A DNA stretch of 64,000 nt from Aricia agestis (Eukaryota; Arthropoda; Insecta; Lepidoptera; Lycaenidae): NCBI RefSeq assembly GCF_905147365.1, contig NC_056422.1, forward strand, positions 3,288,501 to 3,352,500. Reading direction: 5' to 3'. The notes under the pieces were generated by a model that worked only from the letters and a program-made list of their open reading frames with translations, searched no databases and had not been told where the DNA came from. Of the stretch, positions 18,361 to 28,697 are shown in pieces (position 1 is the stretch's first letter; each line of letters opens with the position of its first letter). The translations under genes and the position numbers were made by a program.

Positions 18361-18658
18361 TGGTCACGTACATGTTTAGCGTTTTTTTTTACAATTTCAC
18401 ATTATTTTTTCACGTAAATAAGAATAAAAACCCTAAAAAGGAAAAATATGCACGTTTTCCTTTGTTAACACAATTTCCATAAATAATAATATGAATTTTA
18501 ATATGTTATTTAATAATCTGCACATGTAATGCATAAAGTTACTGCGTCGTAACATAGCTGTTCGCTTCGTCATAACCCACGCAGTACAAGCTATAAAACT
18601 ATTGTACTATATTGCTTGGTCAGCCTCTTGCAAAACCATACGACAGATTCATCTAATA

Positions 18659-18836
18659 CAGTGTTTCCCAACCTGTGGTCCGCAGACCCCTGGGGGTCCG
18701 CGAGTATACGTATGGAGGTCCGCGGTGTCGTCTCTGGACCATAAATATTCAGATTTTTTTGCTGTTTATTTTATTAAGGGGGTCCCTAAATCTGTACATG
18801 ATTTCCTAGGGGTCCGAAAAAGGTTGGGAAACACTG
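18659..18836. mobile_element. hAT-type MITE 'CAGTGTTTCCCAACC'
   Basis: 178 bp with ends CAGTGTTTCCCAACCTGTGG and AGGTTGGGAAACACTG, flanked by a perfect 8-bp duplication ATCTAATA (18651-18658, 18837-18844). CAGTG termini and 8 bp are classic for hAT elements. Interior GGTCCGC.../GGGGTCC. The 91-codon frame spanning it is not a gene. Confidence 0.9.
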
Positions 18837-18848
18837 ATCTAATACAAG

Positions 18849-19102
18849 CTGTAAAAAAACAAAGTGATAATAGTTAAGGCCTTAAGGGTGTGTTATATTG
18901 TGCCCCTTATAATTTAGAAGAGCAGCGCTAAAATACAAAAAAAATGTTTGTGATTTGTATGGGCAAGCGTCCTAGCGTCGAACAGCGCGTCGTGATTTTG
19001 CCTTTACAAAAGTTAAAAACGAGTTACTCGTTCAGCGCTGCTACTTTCACCGTGGACTCATACACACTCAAGTATTATCCCTTAGTTTTGTTACACACTG
19101 TA
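18849..19102. mobile_element. 'TACAGGGTGT' foldback MITE, diverged copy
   Basis: AACAAAGTGATAATAGTTAA, AAGGGTGTG, CAGCGCTAAAAT on the left and TTCAGCGCTGCTACTTTCAC, CAAGTATTATCCCTTAGTTT, GTTACACACTGTA on the right. It directly follows the target duplication of the hAT MITE. Confidence 0.66.
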
Positions 19103-19808
19103 GAGAGAATTAGAGATAGTACATATAAGTAATAACTAATATTAAGTAAATCTTAACTTGTCTAACGTATAACGCAAGTAAAATTATTGTAATTTGGTAT
19201 TTGCGAAATTTAATTTAGGGTATAGAAGGTTCTTTTTTTGGCAAGTACGTTTCCTGAGGCATTTCTTCGGGTTACAAAACAATTAACGCATGAGTTGTAA
19301 ACAGATATGATTTTGAGATTTTGGAACCTCTCAAAGTTTTTTAATTAACTCAGGTCGCCTCTCTCTAATAATATAATTCATATTCACAAGATTCAGAGGT
19401 TAAAACGTCCCGGAAAATGGCACGCGAGTTTCCCGGAAAATGGCACGACCCGCAAGAATCGTTTTCGGTAACTTCTCACCAATCCGAATAATCCTTTCGC
19501 CAATAAGACTTTGCGGATCGGGGACACATCTCATATTACGTACGATTGGTAAATATGGTTATTGAAAAACTTTATCGCGTTTAATAAATTGAAGATTTTA
19601 TGCCACGGAAAATAGATTTTGCTACGAAAAGCGAATGTAAGCCAAACAATGTAATAAAAATATAATAACGCCTCGGTGGTCCAGTGGTTACTTTTGTGTC
19701 AAATTCTTTAAGCTTGGAAATTGGACTGACAGAAGCTTTTGTTTGCAAAATAAACGTGTCTCGGGATAAATTACTGCAATGTTATCACGGTAGGGGCAGC
19801 ACCAGCAT
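19103..19808. other. No gene recognised; short direct repeat
   Basis: CCCGGAAAATGGCACG occurs twice (about 19408 and 19431). 19671-19692 (GCCTCGGTGGTCCAGTGGTT) looks like the first 20 nt of a tRNA-derived SINE head but nothing of the rest follows. Confidence 0.4.
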
Positions 19809-19967
19809 CCTACTAATATTATAAAGGCGAAAGTTTGTTTGGATGTATGGATGTGTGGATGTATGGATGTTTGTTACTCTTTCACGCAAAAACTACTGAA
19901 CGGATTTTAATGAAACTTTACAATAATATAGCTTATACATCAGAATAACACATAGGCTACAATTTTA
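19809..19967 (+). mobile_element. Helitron family 5' part
   Basis: TCCTACTAATATTATAAAGG, CGAAAGTTTGTTTGGATGTA, repeated GGATGTATGGATGTG, CTCTTTCACGCAAAAACTAC, ACATAGGCTACAATTTTA. Runs into the AACCGACTTTC repeat, so the 3' end is missing or replaced. Confidence 0.6.
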
Positions 19968-20410
19968 ACCGACTTTCAAAATGGGGGAGGTGTTATGTTT
20001 GTTTTCTTATATTCAACGATTACTCCGCCGTTTATTAACCGATTTTCAAAATTTTTCTTTTGGTATATAGGGTATCATCCCAATTTGGTATTATATTAAC
20101 AAAAATGGTGATCTGATGAAGGATCCATAAGTAATCGAGGGAACTCCTCAGAACTTATAGGGAAACATGTGGTGACTTCGGTTTCGTGAGAAGTATTCTA
20201 AGCATATGCTACCAACAAGTAAGATTTTGCACCGAGATATACCTGGTATACCGTGGTTCGGAAGGTGCTGAGAGAACTCCTGATTCTTTATAGATACAAG
20301 TTTGGGAGTTTCGGCGTTGTTTTAAGAACAGAAAGCATATGCTACTATGCAAATTACATTCATCATCATCATCATCATCATCACTACCATATTATACCAT
20401 TTCATAGTCT
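19968..20410 (+). repeat. 'AACCGACTTCC' dispersed repeat, copy 2, with (CAT)n
   Basis: AACCGACTTTCAAAATGGGG, CAACGATTACTCCGCCGTTT, GATTTTCAAAATTTTTCTTT, GGTGATCTGATGAAGGATCC, GAACTCCTGATTCTTTATAG, ATACAAGTTTGGGAGTTTCG, GCATATGCTACTATGC, then CATTCATCATCATCATCATC. The microsatellite is part of the repeat, as the copy at 43098-43560 has it in the same place. Confidence 0.66.
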
Positions 20411-20454
20411 TTTAGATCGAGACTCGAGTTTGTCAAGCGATAATTAAAAAAAAT

Positions 20455-20735
20455 CTATACCTACCTAATATTATAAACCTGAAGAGTATGTTTGCTTGAA
20501 CGCTTCAATCTCAGGAACTACAGGTCCTATTTAAAAACTTATCTCAGTGTTAGATAGATCATTTATCGAGTAAGACTATAGGCTATATTATATTATCACG
20601 CTAAGACTAATACGACCGAAGAAACTCAGGAAAATGTGGGAAAAACGGGGGAAATATTTTTTATGGGAAAATGTAGATACGGTTTCTGTAAAATTCCTAA
20701 TTTACGCGGGCGAAGCCGCGCGGGACATCTAGTAC
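20455..20735 (+). mobile_element. Helitron family B, complete
   Basis: ACCTACCTAATATTATAAAC, TTTGCTTGAACGC, CTCAGGAACTACAGGTCCTA, ATTATCACGCTAAGACTAAT, GGAAAAACGGGGGAAAT and 3' ACGCGGGCGAAGCCGCGCGG, GACATCTAGT with the GCGG/CCGC hairpin before CTAG. Confidence 0.72.
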
Positions 20736-20744
20736 TGAATACAC

Positions 20745-20905
20745 AGTAAACAAAAAGTTTTTTTCCACGTTTGACAACGTTTCTGTCAATAATAATCTAA
20801 CATGACGTATCGGATTTTGGCTGATTTTTTACTGTCAATAGGTAGGGATGTGCTAGTGGCGCCCGTTGCTCTGACTTATTGCCTAATGTTCCCTAATGCT
20901 ATTCA
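20745..20905 (-). repeat. 'GCACATACAGTAAA' repeat, minus copy
   Basis: CACAGTAAACAAAAAGTTTT, CGTTTGACAACGTTTCTGTC, AACATGACGTATCGGATTTT, GGGATGTGCTAGTGGCGCCC: complement of 3310-3490. Confidence 0.55.
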
Positions 20906-20958
20906 AAAACGCAATTGTTTGTTATCCCCTCAGTTATCCCAAATAATATAAAATAAGA

Positions 20959-21251
20959 ATAAGCCACGCTTCGGCACGAATGGGCTGGCTCGACCGGAGA
21001 AATACCACGGGCTCACAGAAAACCGGCGTGAAACAGCGCTTGCGCTGTGTTTCGCCGAGTGAGTGAGTTTACCCGAGGCCCAATCCCCTACCCTATTCCC
21101 TTCCCTACCCTTCCCTTCCTTAATATCCCCTATTCCCTCTTAAAAGGCCGGCAACGCACCTGCAGCTCTTCTGATGTTTCGAGTGTTCATGGGCGACGGA
21201 AGTTGCTTTCCATCAGGTGGCCCGTATGCTCGTTTTTCATTAAAAAAAAAC
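20959..21251 (+). mobile_element. SINE (GAGAGCCATGCTTCGGCACG head), copy c
   Basis: Lacks the first few bases (starts AAGCCACGCTTCGGCACGAA), then GGCTGGCTCGACCGGAGAAA, TACCACGGGCTCACAG and the usual C-rich block and tail to TTTTTCATTAAAAAAAAA. Shortened C-rich block; the tail reads GATGTTTCGAGTGTTCATGG. Confidence 0.74.
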
Positions 21252-21570
21252 TGACAACGTAAGTTAAAAATTAAAATCATAATAATTATGGTCATTGTAT
21301 AGAATTTGATATTTTTATCTTCTACTTACTATTTAAAGTAGAAAGAGGCATAGACCCTAGAACTGAAAAATGTACCTGTTGTTATTAATAACTTCAAAAC
21401 CCACCAGCTCTAATCCCACAAACCCATAATCAACCACAAACAGTTCTGTCTCTATATTGACAGAGCTAATCCCCGCGGTGGCGGCGAGGTCACGCGCCAA
21501 CACAATGATTATTAATGATCACGATAATCGTGGATACAGGATACAAGCTCTATAACTGGTAGGATACTAA

Positions 21571-21778
21571 AGGAGTGAGCACACTGAGACGGGCCGTCCC
21601 GGGGCTCAGCGACCCGGGGCTCATCGCAAAAATCCGCCTCCATACAATTTGTATGGAAGCGGAAATCCGCTGCGCCCCGACACAGTGTGCGATACGCGCA
21701 TCCGCTTCCATACAAATTGTATGGAGGCGGATTTTTGCGATGAGCCCCGGCACGGCCCGTCTCAGTGTGCTCACTCCT
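21571..21778. mobile_element. Palindromic MITE with TAA target duplication
   Basis: 208 bp, flanked by TAA (21568-21570, 21779-21781). Ends AGGAGTGAGCACACTGAGAC and GTCTCAGTGTGCTCACTCCT; the inner arms hold GATGAGCCCCGG-type and TCCGCCTCCATACAATTTGT sections. A small tandem duplication, CCCGGGGCTCA, sits in the left arm. TAA/TTA duplications fit PIF/Harbinger MITEs. Three overlapping open frames on both strands are consequences of the palindrome. Confidence 0.82.
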
Positions 21779-21781
21779 TAA

Positions 21782-22182
21782 ATTAACATTAGACAATATT
21801 ACTTTTTATTGAAGTAATCAATGTTAGTTAGTTACATGGAAGTATGGATTTGTATTTTTAGTAAGTCTACGGTCCTCATCTCAGAACAGGTCCTAATATT
21901 ACCACAACAAAATGTAGTCCAAAAGTAGTGCACTACTTCTACAAAATACGTGGGTTGCTTCTCAGTGCCTAATCCAGCCAATAATAAAGGATTTCAAAGT
22001 TTGTCAGTTTGTAGCAAGTCAGTGGAAATATAAGACAAAAGTTCCATCTACTTAGATACAAGTTACCTCAGTCTTAAATCTCTAGTTTATATTAAATTTC
22101 TTGTTGAAACTTCGAAGCTTATTCAATAAAGCTATTAATAACTTTACAAACTTAATGTTATTGTAATAGTATTTTCGCAGAT
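21782..22182. other. No gene or repeat recognised
   Basis: Nothing supported beyond AT-rich unique-looking DNA. Confidence 0.45.
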
Positions 22183-22285
22183 ATAAGGCTGGCAATGCAC
22201 CTGCAACTCTTCTCATGTTGCGATAGGCGACGGTAGTTGCTTTCCATCAGGTGACCCGTTTGCTCGTTTGCCCTTATACAAAAAA
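22183..22285 (+). mobile_element. LINE 3' tail fragment
   Basis: GGCTGGCAATGCACCTGCAA, CTCTTCTCATGTTGCGATAG, GCGACGGTAGTTGCTTTCCA, TCAGGTGACCCGTTTGCTCG, then ACAAAAAAGAAAA. Diverged. Confidence 0.66.
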
Positions 22286-22366
22286 GAAAAGTGGCGAGAG
22301 GGGATTACAACTTACAACATATTTTTAGTATATGCATGGCGGTACATGCATCCATTTTATTATTAA

Positions 22367-22792
22367 AAGCTTTTATTTAACTTGCTCTGTATGTATGTAT
22401 GTATGTTACGGTGGAATTTTGGAACTCAATTTTAAAGTAGATATATTTAACCGAATGAGCTGAAATTTTGCAGACTCGTTTAGTTTGGATGACCATGCAC
22501 GATATAGTATATGACATCTCTAAATCCAATATGGCCGACAATCCAAGATGGCGAAATAATTATTTTCTATGCAGTCCTACAATATGGATATTAAATGAAA
22601 GGGTTTTTTGAGAGTAACTCGAAAATGAATGTAATTTCATTCTACATCCAATACAATACGCGCGACAAGATTTTATTATCATGCAAATTGTATAATATAT
22701 TGAGGATTATAACTTAATAGTTAAAATTTTTAAGGAGAAATTTATTTTTTCTTTTTAGACTATTTAAATAAAAGCTTTTTTTCAAAAAGTTT
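22367..22792 (+). repeat. 'AAAAGCTTTTATTTAACTTG' dispersed repeat
   Basis: Opens AAAAGCTTTTATTTAACTTG, CTCTGTATGTATGTATGTAT and GTTACGGTGGAATTTTGGAA, and closes TATTTAAATAAAAGCTTTTT, so the outer 15-20 bp are inverted. From memory this is a common lepidopteran repeat. It includes a (TGTA)n tract. No frame. Confidence 0.55.
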
Positions 22793-22799
22793 TTTGTTT

Positions 22800-23190
22800 A
22801 TAATTTATTAAAAAATCTTTTCTGTTTTAAATATTCTAATGTTTTCTGAATTCCACCGCGGATTTCAATAGGGATCAAAGTTTTATGCCAGGTATATCAA
22901 TACACAAATAATATGAAATAACTTCACGCAGGCGCGCTTCAAAAGGGGTAATAATTAATATTAATAAAGTCCCTGAAAGTAGCAGTGCAGACGCTGTAAG
23001 AGTTTTTTTTTATCTTTAATTTTTTAGGGATTTTTATCTGAAGATAATTATTTTGCCAATCGATTTACACTGTACAATCGATATTGGCAAAATACCGAAA
23101 AATAAAAATGGCTTCCTCCGAAGTCGGTTCGGAAAGTATCTGTTAGAAATGCCCCAACGTCATGAATTTGCCTAAACATAAATAGAAAAA
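22800..23190. other. No gene; one hairpin
   Basis: TTTTGCCAATCGAT (about 23052) and ATCGATATTGGCAAAAT (about 23079) form a stem of about 14 bp around TTACACTGTACA. Otherwise nothing recognised. Confidence 0.45.
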
Positions 23191-23194
23191 GGTT

Positions 23195-23283
23195 CAGCGG
23201 ACACATACACACCCGAAACAAATTAGTGATGATAGTTTAGGACCTAAAGTATCACCATTTTGTTTTTTGTACACCCTGTATAA
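23195..23283 (+). mobile_element. 'TACAGGGTGT' foldback MITE, fragment
   Basis: ACACATACACACCCGAAACA and GGACCTAAAGTATCACCATT, TTGTACACCCTGTATAAC are the right terminal part, with a local duplication. Confidence 0.5.
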
Positions 23284-23337
23284 CGTTCGGTCAATGACCG
23301 TGGTTCTTGATGTTCCTTGTCCCACCTATTGACGCCA

Positions 23338-23543
23338 TCCATACTAATATTATAAATGCGAAAGTGTGTCTGTCTATCTGTCACCTCTTCACGCCAAACC
23401 ACTGAACCTATTTCGCCCAAATTTGGTATGGAATTATGGATATACTTTGAGTCCCGAGAAAGGACAGAGGATACTTTATCCCGGAAAAATTTACGGTTCC
23501 CACGCAATAAACGAATTACAACTGAGTTGAGAGCATCATCTAG
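23338..23543 (+). mobile_element. Helitron family A, complete
   Basis: TCCATACTAATATTATAAAT to GAGAGCATCATCTAG. Central GCCAAACCACTGAACCTATT, GGACAGAGGATACTTTATCC. The 3' hairpin is degraded (ACTGAGTTGAGAGC) but the terminal CTAG is intact. Frames on both strands are spurious. Confidence 0.72.
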
Positions 23544-23948
23544 TAACCTTATAAATCTTATAATAGTTGACCCACCGACTAATTTGAACCGAGTACTTCC
23601 TAAATCGGGGCCCTGGCATTGGCATTGGCGGTTCGCCAGATCTACCGGCTGGTTGGCAATGTGGCATATAACGCCATGTTACATTAGATATGCGCGCCTA
23701 ATCGCGTTAGTGTAATCCTTCAGACATAGATCTTGAGAATATACCGACATACATTTAAACCTATTAGCACAGTAATTTTGTTAATGCTCGACTATTTTTG
23801 TCTATGGATGTATCAAAGTAAGGTTTCGCCGAGTAAATGAGTCGGTGGCCTAAAATATAATCTTTCGCACAAGTAAAAAAAAACATAAAAGGATATTCAG
23901 AGCGAAGATTCCATAGATAACTCTTATATAAGTAAATAAATCGCAAAT
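23544..23948. other. No gene or repeat recognised
   Basis: GC-richer patch with CTGGCATTGGCATTGGCGGT near 23613; no coding signature. Confidence 0.4.
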
Positions 23949-24174
23949 TAGCTTTGTCCACACTGTGCCTTTTTCTGTTCGTTAAGGGCATGCGTTATAG
24001 CGCAGTCAACAGCGAAAGTGAGGCATGCCCGCGACGCATGCCCTCTGACCGTATCCAAAACTTCAAAAATGACAATATTGGCGTTGAGTTCCTTGACGCA
24101 TTCAATTATTGAATGCGCCAATATGAAAGTTGATGACGAAAATTGAAGACGTATGCACAGTGTGGACATAACTA
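23949..24174 (+). mobile_element. MITE family 'GTCCACACTGTGC', copy 3
   Basis: TAGCTTTGTCCACACTGTGC to GCACAGTGTGGACATAACTA with TA at both edges. Full interior including CCGTATCCAAAACTTCAAAA and CAATTATTGAATGCGCCAAT. Confidence 0.8.
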
Positions 24175-24181
24175 CTTATTA

Positions 24182-24268
24182 ACTTCTCTGATGTTGCAAT
24201 GTGCCTATAGGTGCAGCTATACCCTCTATCAGGTGATCCATCTGCTCGTTTTTCGGTTCGTTTAAAAA
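24182..24268 (+). mobile_element. Degenerate LINE/SINE 3' tail
   Basis: CTTCTCTGATGTTGCAATGT, CTATCAGGTGATCCATCTGC and TCGTTTTTC retain the spacing of the tail but with many changes. Confidence 0.45.
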
Positions 24269-24269
24269 T

Positions 24270-26130
24270 TACAGACGTATATGAAATAGTCAAGGAATGC
24301 TGACTCATATTATCATACTTGCACATGAAAGAAACAAACACATCTACCATTTCGCTACAGTGTGTATTTACTATTTAGCTGTCTTGATCGAAATTGTGGA
24401 ATAATAAAATGTTAACAATTTAAAAATACCAACGTAATATTATATTTTACAATTTTGCCTCATATTCACGTAGGTACCATTTAAACTGAACTACTTGTCA
24501 TAATTCAATAATGAGAATTACATGACACGAATAGTCTTCTAGTGTACCCCCCGGGGGTGGGGAGGTGGGGGGTGTTCTGATCTCCACAAATGAAAGCCAT
24601 ACAACGGAGACAGTTCAAATTACAGCTGTAATTACTTTCACGTAAAGGGGAACGTACACTTGATATTAAAGCGGAGAAACGTACACTGAGTTTATTGATG
24701 CTAGGAATGACGTTACGGAATTTTATCAGGCGAAGAGAATGGGCATTGTCCAAAAAAAATCACATGTACTTTTTATATTTTTTTCGTTAAAATAGGGTAT
24801 TTTACGAATATAAATTAAATAATTTTGAAATTCATTGGCTAGTTTTTTCTCAATAAATTTTTAAAGTTTCGCTCTGACGTCATCATCGGCCGCCAATTGA
24901 CCTCTGCAGTATGTTTTAAATTTCCTTTCAATCTTATTTATAATGGTTGGTTCGTCAAATGCAAGTTCTCATTATGTGATAGCTGATACGAGAAGCTTAC
25001 CAAAAGTTCGAAACGTAATGTTGGCAGAATTTATTGCTAATTTAACGCCATTGAAGGTCAAACAAAGGTTAAACATATTTGTTCAAAAATATAAGTAACT
25101 AATGGTTATTTTTTTCGTTTACATACAGAAAAACGATCGCTGACCTTATTCCTCGAAATGTTTTTGTAATGAGCAAAATTAAAAAAAAATGGACAATCCC
25201 CATTAAAAAAAATGGATTTAAGGGTTTTTGACTGGAGTTTGTTCTTTTAATAGCGTTGTTGATTGGTTAATTTTTTTAAACTTATCAAATGGGCTAATGA
25301 ATCTCTCAAAAACTTTAGATACCATGGCGTTACTATCGCTTTTGTTATTAGAAGCCTAGCCTAGTAAATCCTGAAAAAGTAATTGACGTGCTTAGTTGTT
25401 AAAATATCTTCAAATAACAGTCACTACGTCATAAACCCTTAGCATGTCGCCATTTTTGGCCAATACCCCTAAATATTTCATAGATTTCCTGAAGCATGCT
25501 CATTTTGAGGTTAAACTAGACGAAGAACCCATCCGGACTATTATCCGGAACCCTTGGCTTGAACAAAATTTAATCGAGCTTAACGACAGATGACGCGCTT
25601 GACTGATTTTATAAGCGACGCATAAAGGATTTTTCTAATCTGACATTGATTGATTAACCTGAATTTTCCAGATTTTAGGCAATATTTATAATTTTTGACC
25701 GAAAACAATGAATCATTTTCGTAAAGAAAAATTTGTAATGCTTCAGGTAAATGCCTTTGACAAATCGGTGCCACAAATGATTTAACTTCATAATACGTCA
25801 ATTTGCTTTTTGAAGTTGCAGACCAAAGGACTGACTGCGACCTGTCAAAGTATTATAAGTACACAATAAATCTTTGCAAAATACACAGGCTAGTGTGCGA
25901 CCGGCCTTACACGAAATTTGCATGTTCTTGGTTATATTATGACATTTCATGTTAATGAAAATAAATACGAATTCTCATGGAACACTCTATCTCCTCCGGT
26001 AGCTATTTCCAAATAAAACCTTTGAATTTAGAAGCAAGAGAAATAGCAAATGTAGCTATTTCACTTGTGTTTCATACATATTGAAAGTTCCAATCTGATT
26101 TTTTAAAATCTCTTTATGCTTATTAATTAC
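24270..26130. other. Longest low-repeat stretch; no gene recognised
   Basis: 1.86 kb without a repeat I can pair. A G/C tract (ACCCCCCGGGGGTGGGGAGG) lies at 24545. Frames at 24505 (-, 82 codons) and 25580 (-, 73 codons) have no motif. 24880-25120 has several GTCATCATCGG/CGCCAATTGACC-like mixed sequences of unknown origin. Confidence 0.45.
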
Positions 26131-26745
26131 TAGCTGTTGCCCGCGACTTCGTCCGCGTGGACTTCAGTTTATAGAGCGCGATGTCAACAAAATTGGTGTC
26201 AAAAGCTTTTATAAAAAACCCTAGTACCCCTTAAATCAAAACACCCAAAAACAGAGCTGTACAGTGTGCACTGTGCACATAACTTATTTCATTTTTTAAA
26301 TCAAACTTTATTTATGCCAAATAAAGTATATTTAAGCCCCCCAATTACACAACTTTACCCATAAACTATTTATCATTGATAGGTTACGTCACTGCATAGA
26401 TAAAGTACTGAGTTATTTAATAACGTAACAAAGAAATAACAATCGAAAATTCGAAAACCCAATGCAAGATGATACCACCTGTTATAGAAAGACGTTTGAG
26501 CAGGCGTCAGCGCGATGTAGGAGACGCAACGGCGCCATCTATTATGAATTTTTGGAACTAACTTAATTTGAACAAATTTACGCATTTTCACCCTCTTACA
26601 ACTATTTTTTCCAGTTAAAAAGTAGCCTATGTCCTTTCTCAGGCTTTTGACTATCTGTGTACAAAATTTCATTACAATCGGTTCGGTAGTTTTGGTGTGA
26701 AAGCGAGACAGACAGACAGAGATACTTTCGCATTTATAATATTAA
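26131..26745 (-). mobile_element. Helitron family C, long copy
   Basis: Minus orientation: 5' part TTATAAATGCGAAAGTATCT, CTGTCTGTCTGTCTCGCTTT, GAAATTTTG, CTGAGAAAGGACATAGGCTA; 3' end CACGCGGACGAAGTCGCGGG, CAACAGCTAG. About 615 bp. The interior (26200-26600) contains a GTGCACTGTGCAC palindrome and a GATGGCGCCGTTGCG-type patch that may be cargo or a further insertion. Confidence 0.68.
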
Positions 26746-27270
26746 AAAGTATAGAAGTATAGATTGGGTTTGTAAGTTTTCACTGAAATTAATCTAGCGC
26801 CGATTGATTTAATCAACCAATTAGCAACGCTGTTTTAGGTAGGTATATAGATAAACTCCTGGCAAAAAACCTAAAATTAAATGATATTTTAGTGAAATTT
26901 TAGTTCACAATAGCCTAATAAATAATATTATAAGAAACAGCTTATCCAGAAGTTTCGTTCCTATTTACTTTCTAAGTAACATTTGAAACTTCGATTCTTA
27001 TTATTTATTATAGAATATAGACTATTAGGCATTAAAATATTTGAATTATTGTCCCTTATATTTTAAAATAACAGACAAATTATATACGCAAGTAATTTGA
27101 TCAAGAACGGGAAATATACCAAAATAATAAAAATGTTTAATAACATAAGATCAGGTTACAGGTTAAGTTTTTTTCATAATATTATTCATTGTAATGTATA
27201 CTTGTTTTTAAATATGCGACTGGAGCTGTTAAATGTTATTTTAATATTTCCTGTAAATTGTCAATTTCAA
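26746..27270. other. AT-rich, nothing recognised
   Basis: No frame over 60 codons and no partner sequence found. Confidence 0.45.
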
Positions 27271-27505
27271 TAGCTATGTCCACACTGTGCACTTGCATCT
27301 TCAATTTTCGTCATCAACTTTCATATTGGCGTATTCAATAATTGAATGCGTCAAGAAACGCAACGTTCCAACAAATATTGTCATTTTTGAAGTTTTGGAT
27401 ACGGTCAGAGTCGCATGCCTCATGTTCGCCTGTTCGCTGTTGACTGCGCTATAACGCATGCCTTTGACGAACAGAAAAAGGCACAGTGTGGCAAAGGCAC
27501 AGCTA
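27271..27505 (-). mobile_element. MITE family 'GTCCACACTGTGC', copy 4
   Basis: The only copy in reverse orientation: TAGCTATGTCCACACTGTGC, TTTTCGTCATCAACTTTCAT, ATTCAATAATTGAATGCG then GCATGCCTTTGACGAACAGA and AAAAGGCACAGTGTGGC. The end has a small rearrangement (CAAAGGCACAGCTA). Confidence 0.78.
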
Positions 27506-27653
27506 ATGATAGTTATTCACAATTCCATTCGACTTAGCTTCGGAAACTAACCGAATGAAATCGATTATTTTGTTTTCTTTAATGTGTATTGTATTAGCTA
27601 GGGCAGCTGAAGGACACTGTAAAAAAATTCAAAATTAAACACTGTACTCAGCA

Positions 27654-27976
27654 TAAAGGCCTGTATTCACTTTGATTAGTGCGAATGCAGGTGATTAGTG
27701 ATTAGGAGAAATTAGTTAAGTGCGGACAGTGAGTGATTAGTGCAAGTCCTTTAATATCACCTAATCACTTGACGGGGTGTAGGTCGACCTCCAACTAGGT
27801 GGGATGACGATCTCCGCTTAGTTGCAGGCCCATGTTGGATGCGAGTAGCAGGAGATCGGTCATCTTGGCGTTCATTGAGAGAGGCCTATGTCCAGCAGTG
27901 GACGATAATAGGCTGATATGATGATGAATCACTTGACACCTGCACTCGCACTAATCAAAGTGAATACAGGTCCTTA
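27654..27976. mobile_element. TA-flanked MITE carrying an RTE-LINE insertion
   Basis: Ends TAAAGGCCTGTATTCACTTT, GATTAGTGCGAATGCAGGTG and their counterpart CACCTGCACTCGCACTAATC, AAAGTGAATACAGGTCCTTA. Without the 153-bp insert and one target duplication it is about 160 bp. TA at each edge. Confidence 0.8.
27774..27926 (+). pseudogene. RTE-type LINE C-terminus, 5' truncated
   Basis: A continuous frame starting at CGACCTCCAACTAGG reads RPPTRWDDDL..VAG..WMRVAGDR, then WRSLREAYVQQW, and stops at TGA, followed by the ATATGATGATGA tail. This is the conserved C-terminal end of lepidopteran RTE-like reverse transcriptases as I know it (usual form RPPTRW.DDL, AQDR, EAYVQQW). Only about 46 codons remain. 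Flanked by an 11-bp duplication AATCACTTGAC at 27763-27773 and 27927-27937, so 5' truncation occurred at insertion. The intact frame suggests a recent event. Confidence 0.83.
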
Positions 27977-28079
27977 GACATCTTTGCATCGTGAAGTGGC
28001 ATGTTAAATGTTAATATTTGCAACGCATGTTATTTGTGTGCAAACATTGTCAAACTAGAAATTTTCATGTTGTTATTCC

Positions 28080-28140
28080 GTTTTTAACTGACTTCCAAAA
28101 AGGAGGAGGTTATATTATGTTCGTTTGTATATTTCTTTTA
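28080..28140 (+). repeat. 'AACCGACTTCC' repeat, 5' end only
   Basis: TTTTTAACTGACTTCCAAAA, AGGAGGAGGTTATATTATGT, TCGTTTGTATATTTC. The rest of the repeat is absent. Confidence 0.5.
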
Positions 28141-28697
28141 TCATCAAAATAATTAACAGATAGAGAACAGACTACTAGAATTAAAGGTGCTTTATTAGTC
28201 AACTGTTTTGTTGGTCATCTTTGTCAAGTTATCAGACATTTTAAGGTTAAATACTAAGGTTAGATGACTATTGTTAATATTTACATAACATAAGATCATT
28301 CACACGATAACTATCCGCCATCTTGTTTCCGGTGATCGTCTGCCAAGGACTACGGGAAGTATGAGATGCAACTGAAAGGTCAAAGTTAACATTTAATTGA
28401 ATTTTTATACGACTAACATTAAACCTTATACTTTAAATGATACCGTCAATTATCCATACTTATTATCAAACTAATACTAAAAAAGAACTATAAAATATGA
28501 ACGATTACAATTTAGTATGTAAATATTGTAATCGTTCTTATTTTCTGGTATGTAAATATTTTGCTATGAATCTTTGTACAGGAACCTAGCTAATTACTAT
28601 TTTAAGCTTAAAAATAACTCAAACATGTTAAATATTTTCGTATGAGAAAATGATTTTGGTATTTATACGTAATGTATGAGAATTTCGATGGCACCCG
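28141..28697. other. No gene; one 13-bp hairpin
   Basis: GAACGATTACAAT (28498-28510) and ATTGTAATCGTTC (28525-28537) pair around a 14-nt loop. Nothing else recognised. Confidence 0.45.

Noticed and set aside
20362..20400. His-rich peptide from (CAT)n
   Set aside because: Microsatellite inside a dispersed repeat; the same (CAT)n occurs at the same place in the 43098 copy.
21512..21796. Overlapping 94-, 74- and 68-codon frames on both strands
   Set aside because: All produced by the palindromic MITE at 21571-21778.
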